A DNA stretch of 8,391 bases from Elusimicrobiales bacterium. Lineage in GTDB: Bacteria > Elusimicrobiota > Elusimicrobia > Elusimicrobiales > Elusimicrobiaceae. The stretch is from positions 1 through 8,391 of the forward strand of contig JAUNWB010000047.1 in NCBI GenBank assembly GCA_030540535.1, in the 5' to 3' direction. A program made the translations under genes and the position numbers. The notes beneath the pieces are model-generated. The model was not told where the DNA came from and did no database searches. It saw only the letters and a list, made by a program, of their open reading frames with translations. Of the stretch, positions 7,292-8,391 are shown one piece after another; position 1 is the stretch's first letter; the number at the start of each line of letters is the position of its first letter.

Positions 7292-7465
7292 GGGCCCTCC
7301 CCCTTTATACGGTTTGGCGGCTTACTTTACTAACGTCATTGCCGAGTGTTAGCGGCCCGCAGGGTTCGGGAATCTGCTGTTTTCTAAGGAGTAGCTCCCC
7401 GACAAAAACCTTCGGGGATGACGCAATAGAACGATAAAGCCGCCAAACCTGGATTTATCCCCATG
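7289..7465. repeat. Pilin-start repeat unit, copy 1 (upstream of pilin B), with nested palindromic element c
   Basis: The unit runs from CATGGG, which contains the pilin B start codon, to CCCCATG. It has an inner 13-bp inverted repeat, GGTTTGGCGGCTT (7311-7323) and AAGCCGCCAAACC (7437-7449). Nested inside is element c (7334-7423, CGTCAT...ATGACG) with two hairpins: TTGCCGA/TCGGGAA (7339-7345 with 7366-7372, one mismatch) and TCCCCGA/TCGGGGA (7396-7402 with 7412-7418, 9-nt loop). A second copy of the unit lies at 8225-8389. It contains the pilin ribosome binding site and should contain the promoter. Confidence 0.8.
7296..7304 (-). promoter_or_regulatory. Shine-Dalgarno that fixes the pilin B start upstream of the insert
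   Basis: On the minus strand AGGGGGAGG ends four bases before the ATG at 7291. The same nine bases occupy the same place before pilin C (8232-8240), so translation of both genes should begin at MYQN. For pilin B this means ribosomes must read through the 37 inserted codons. Confidence 0.75.
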
Positions 7466-7466
7466 G

Positions 7467-7551
7467 TATCAAAAAAAAAAAACGGGTCAAGGCCTTCCAG
7501 GCCGCGGAGATTGTCCGCACTCTTTTGACTAATGGAGCCACATTGTTTTAG
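7467..7551 (-). repeat. 85-bp repeat, copy 2: three-way-junction fold plus T12 tract
   Basis: This is the second copy of the stretch at 2526-2610, with one difference in 85 bases and the same twelve-base homopolymer. It directly abuts the end of the pilin-start repeat unit, separated by one base. It lies about 175 bp upstream of the pilin B start codon and is oriented the same way relative to the pilin as copy 1. Confidence 0.75.
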
Positions 7552-7560
7552 GAATAACGC

Positions 7561-7601
7561 AAACAAAGAAACAACTGCCCAGTGGCTGGGCTCCCCAGTT
7601 G
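7561..7601 (-). terminator. Probable minus-strand terminator downstream of pilin C
   Basis: On the minus strand CAACT (7601-7597), a GGGGA bulge, and GCCCAG pair through the loop CCA with CTGGGC and AGTTG. The 11-bp stem is followed by TTTCTTTGTTT (7571-7561). It lies about 150 bases past the pilin C stop codon and could end that transcript before the pilin B repeat unit. Confidence 0.5.
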
Positions 7602-7747
7602 CCCGTCCGGCGAGGCCCCGCGCCCTTTTGATTACCTGGGCCACACCGTTACTGACATGTTGCTTAGCGACGTAACAACACTTGCCGGGGGGCAGGGGGC
7701 GGCCCGCAGCGTCCGGTGCCAGACCTAGGCCCCAGGAAAAATACCGG
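7602..7747. other. GC-rich gene-free stretch between pilin C and its terminator, unidentified
   Basis: No convincing gene is present. The stretch has long G and C runs near 7684-7705, a GTTAC/GTAAC inverted repeat (7648-7652 with 7671-7675) and a CCGGT/ACCGG pair around 7710-7747. The 33 bases at 7618-7650 resemble 7515-7547 within the 85-bp repeat (24 of 33 by eye), which suggests an old internal duplication. It may be the 3' untranslated region of pilin C or the remains of a mobile repeat. Confidence 0.4.
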
Positions 7748-8227
7748 TTACTTCACCCAGCATTCATCTGCCCCGCATATACTGCGGCACAGCTGTTTTC
7801 CTATCGTTTGGTAGCCTACACATTGTATCCGGCCGGGGGCGGAAGACTCATTATCAAAATAATAAGTGTAGGCAAGTTCATTAACAGAGCCTAATCTTTT
7901 TTTTATAGCAATTACATTTGTATTTCCACCGTCATGTAAATCAATCATCCACCCTTTACATATAATATAAGTTCCGTCCGAACCAGCCGCCGAACAAGAA
8001 GACGGATAATCCACATCCAAATCCGCCAATAAGGACGGATAACTTCCATTAGCCATATAGTACGCTTCGGACGCATCTTTTAACGTCCGCGCCAATGGAA
8101 TAAAAGTAGCCAAGCGGCTTTTATCCACCGCTTTTTGATACTGCGGCAACGCAACGGCGGACAAAATTCCGATGATTAGCACGACAACTAAGAGTTCTAT
8201 AAGCGTAAAACCTTTATTTTGATACAT
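7748..8227 (-). CDS. Type IV pilin-like / pseudopilin protein (pilin C)
   Basis: The 159-residue prepilin has leader MYQNKG, then FTLIELL with Glu5, the hydrophobic helix and LPQYQKAVDKSR; the mature protein would be 153 residues. Prepilin peptidase would cut between Gly and Phe. Six cysteines (SSC, IIC, IQC, QLC, SIC, DEC) match those of pilin A in order, and both end in an acidic Cys-Trp motif. The first 76 coding bases after the leader junction (8141-8216) match pilin B (7094-7169) at about 68 positions, while the globular parts differ strongly. AGGGGGAGG at 8232-8240 precedes the ATG. The gene shows the unoccupied version of the site filled by the repeat in pilin B. It may be a pilus subunit, a minor pilin or a pseudopilin; the sequence does not say which. 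Confidence 0.9.
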   Translation of the reverse strand: MYQNKGFTLIELLVVVLIIGILSAVALPQYQKAVDKSRLATFIPLARTLKDASEAYYMANGSYPSLLADLDVDYPSSCSAAGSDGTYIICKGWMIDLHDGGNTNVIAIKKRLGSVNELAYTYYFDNESSAPGRIQCVGYQTIGKQLCRSICGADECWVK

Positions 8228-8389
8228 GGGGCCTCCCCCTTTATACGGTTTGGCGGCTTACTTTACTTACGTCATTCCCGAGTGTTGTAATCGGGAATCT
8301 GTCGTTTCGTAACAGCGAGATTCCGTACTAAAACACTACGGAATGACGCAATAAAACAAATAAGCCGCCAAACCAGGATTATCCCCATG
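8225..8389. repeat. Pilin-start repeat unit, copy 2 (upstream of pilin C), with nested palindromic element d
   Basis: The unit runs from CATGGGG (pilin C start codon) to CCCCATG. It has a perfect 14-bp inverted repeat, GGTTTGGCGGCTTA (8247-8260) and TAAGCCGCCAAACC (8361-8374). Nested element d (8270-8348) is bounded by CGTCATTCC and GGAATGACG. It contains two hairpins: TTCCCGA/TCGGGAA (8275-8281 with 8291-8297) and TTCCGTA/TACGGAA (8321-8327 with 8337-8343), each with a 7-bp stem and a 9-nt loop. The whole element is also an imperfect palindrome able to fold as one long hairpin. Confidence 0.82.
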
Positions 8390-8391
8390 TT

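Noticed and set aside
7384..7644. Open frame on the minus strand (86 codons) over the 85-bp repeat
   Set aside because: It consists of repeat DNA, hairpins and the translated T12 tract (four Phe). No ribosome binding site, no domain, and its shared part with 2526-2610 is explained by the DNA repeat.
7682..7894. Small plus-strand open frame overlapping the end of pilin C
   Set aside because: It is antisense to conserved pilin codons and the GC-rich spacer, with no convincing ribosome binding site.
8240..8245. TATAAA as a -10 box for pilin C (and its counterpart before pilin B)
   Set aside because: It directly abuts the Shine-Dalgarno, so the transcript would start inside or after the ribosome binding site, and no -35 box is seen.
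8345..8374. Sigma-54 type promoter (TGGC...TTG) upstream of pilins, as for many pilA genes
   Set aside because: On the minus strand TGGCGG is followed at the right distance by GT instead of the required GC, in both copies, and it lies in the inverted repeat.
7170..8391. CRISPR array or integron attC sites suggested by repeated palindromes near pilin genes
   Set aside because: There is no regular repeat-spacer pattern and no cas gene. The palindromes lack the paired GTTRRRY/RYYYAAC boxes of attC sites, and no integrase is visible.

Overview
The window looks like a chromosomal segment of an anaerobic, fermentative Gram-negative-type bacterium. My best guess is the phylum Elusimicrobiota (gut Elusimicrobiaceae). 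This is an inference from the several type IV pilin-like genes with near-identical N-termini set in repeat-rich DNA, plus a Na+-pumping oxaloacetate decarboxylase. No rRNA or other marker gene is present to prove it.

Layout. (1) 1-1859, plus strand: the 3' part of a SurA-like periplasmic chaperone/prolyl isomerase, a 13-bp hairpin, then pdxA (vitamin B6 synthesis), closed by a terminator. The surA-pdxA neighbourhood is the same as in E. coli. (2) 1930-2406, minus strand: a pilin-like gene whose upstream DNA holds two kinds of repeat. (3) 2730-6644, plus strand: a tight operon birA-oadG-oadA-oadB. A biotin ligase is followed by the gamma, alpha and beta subunits of the membrane Na+ pump oxaloacetate decarboxylase. 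BirA would attach biotin to Lys567 of OadA; OadA moves the carboxyl group of oxaloacetate to biotin; OadB decarboxylates carboxybiotin and exports Na+; OadG holds the complex together. A strong terminator follows. (4) 6701-8391, minus strand: two more pilin-like genes, each preceded by the same start-site/repeat unit, with dense palindromic repeats between and upstream of them.

The most unusual part is the repeat biology of the pilin loci. Small elements of 79-111 bp begin with GTCA at the foot of a hairpin and in most cases carry a second hairpin near the other end. They resemble REPIN/REP doublets or Rickettsia palindromic elements. One of them (7170-7280, exactly 37 codons) sits in frame inside the prepilin leader peptide of one pilin. 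The neighbouring paralogue shows the empty site. Two elements at the equivalent site upstream of two pilins show three compensatory base-pair changes in one stem. A separate 85-bp repeat, 84/85 identical in two copies, can fold as a three-way junction followed by twelve T on the pilin strand. Its third copy may begin just past the right edge.

Stretches without genes: 2407-2729 and 7292-7747 hold the repeats described; 7602-7747 is GC-rich and not identified; 8228-8391 is one repeat unit. No tRNA, rRNA, CRISPR array, integrase or transposase gene is visible.
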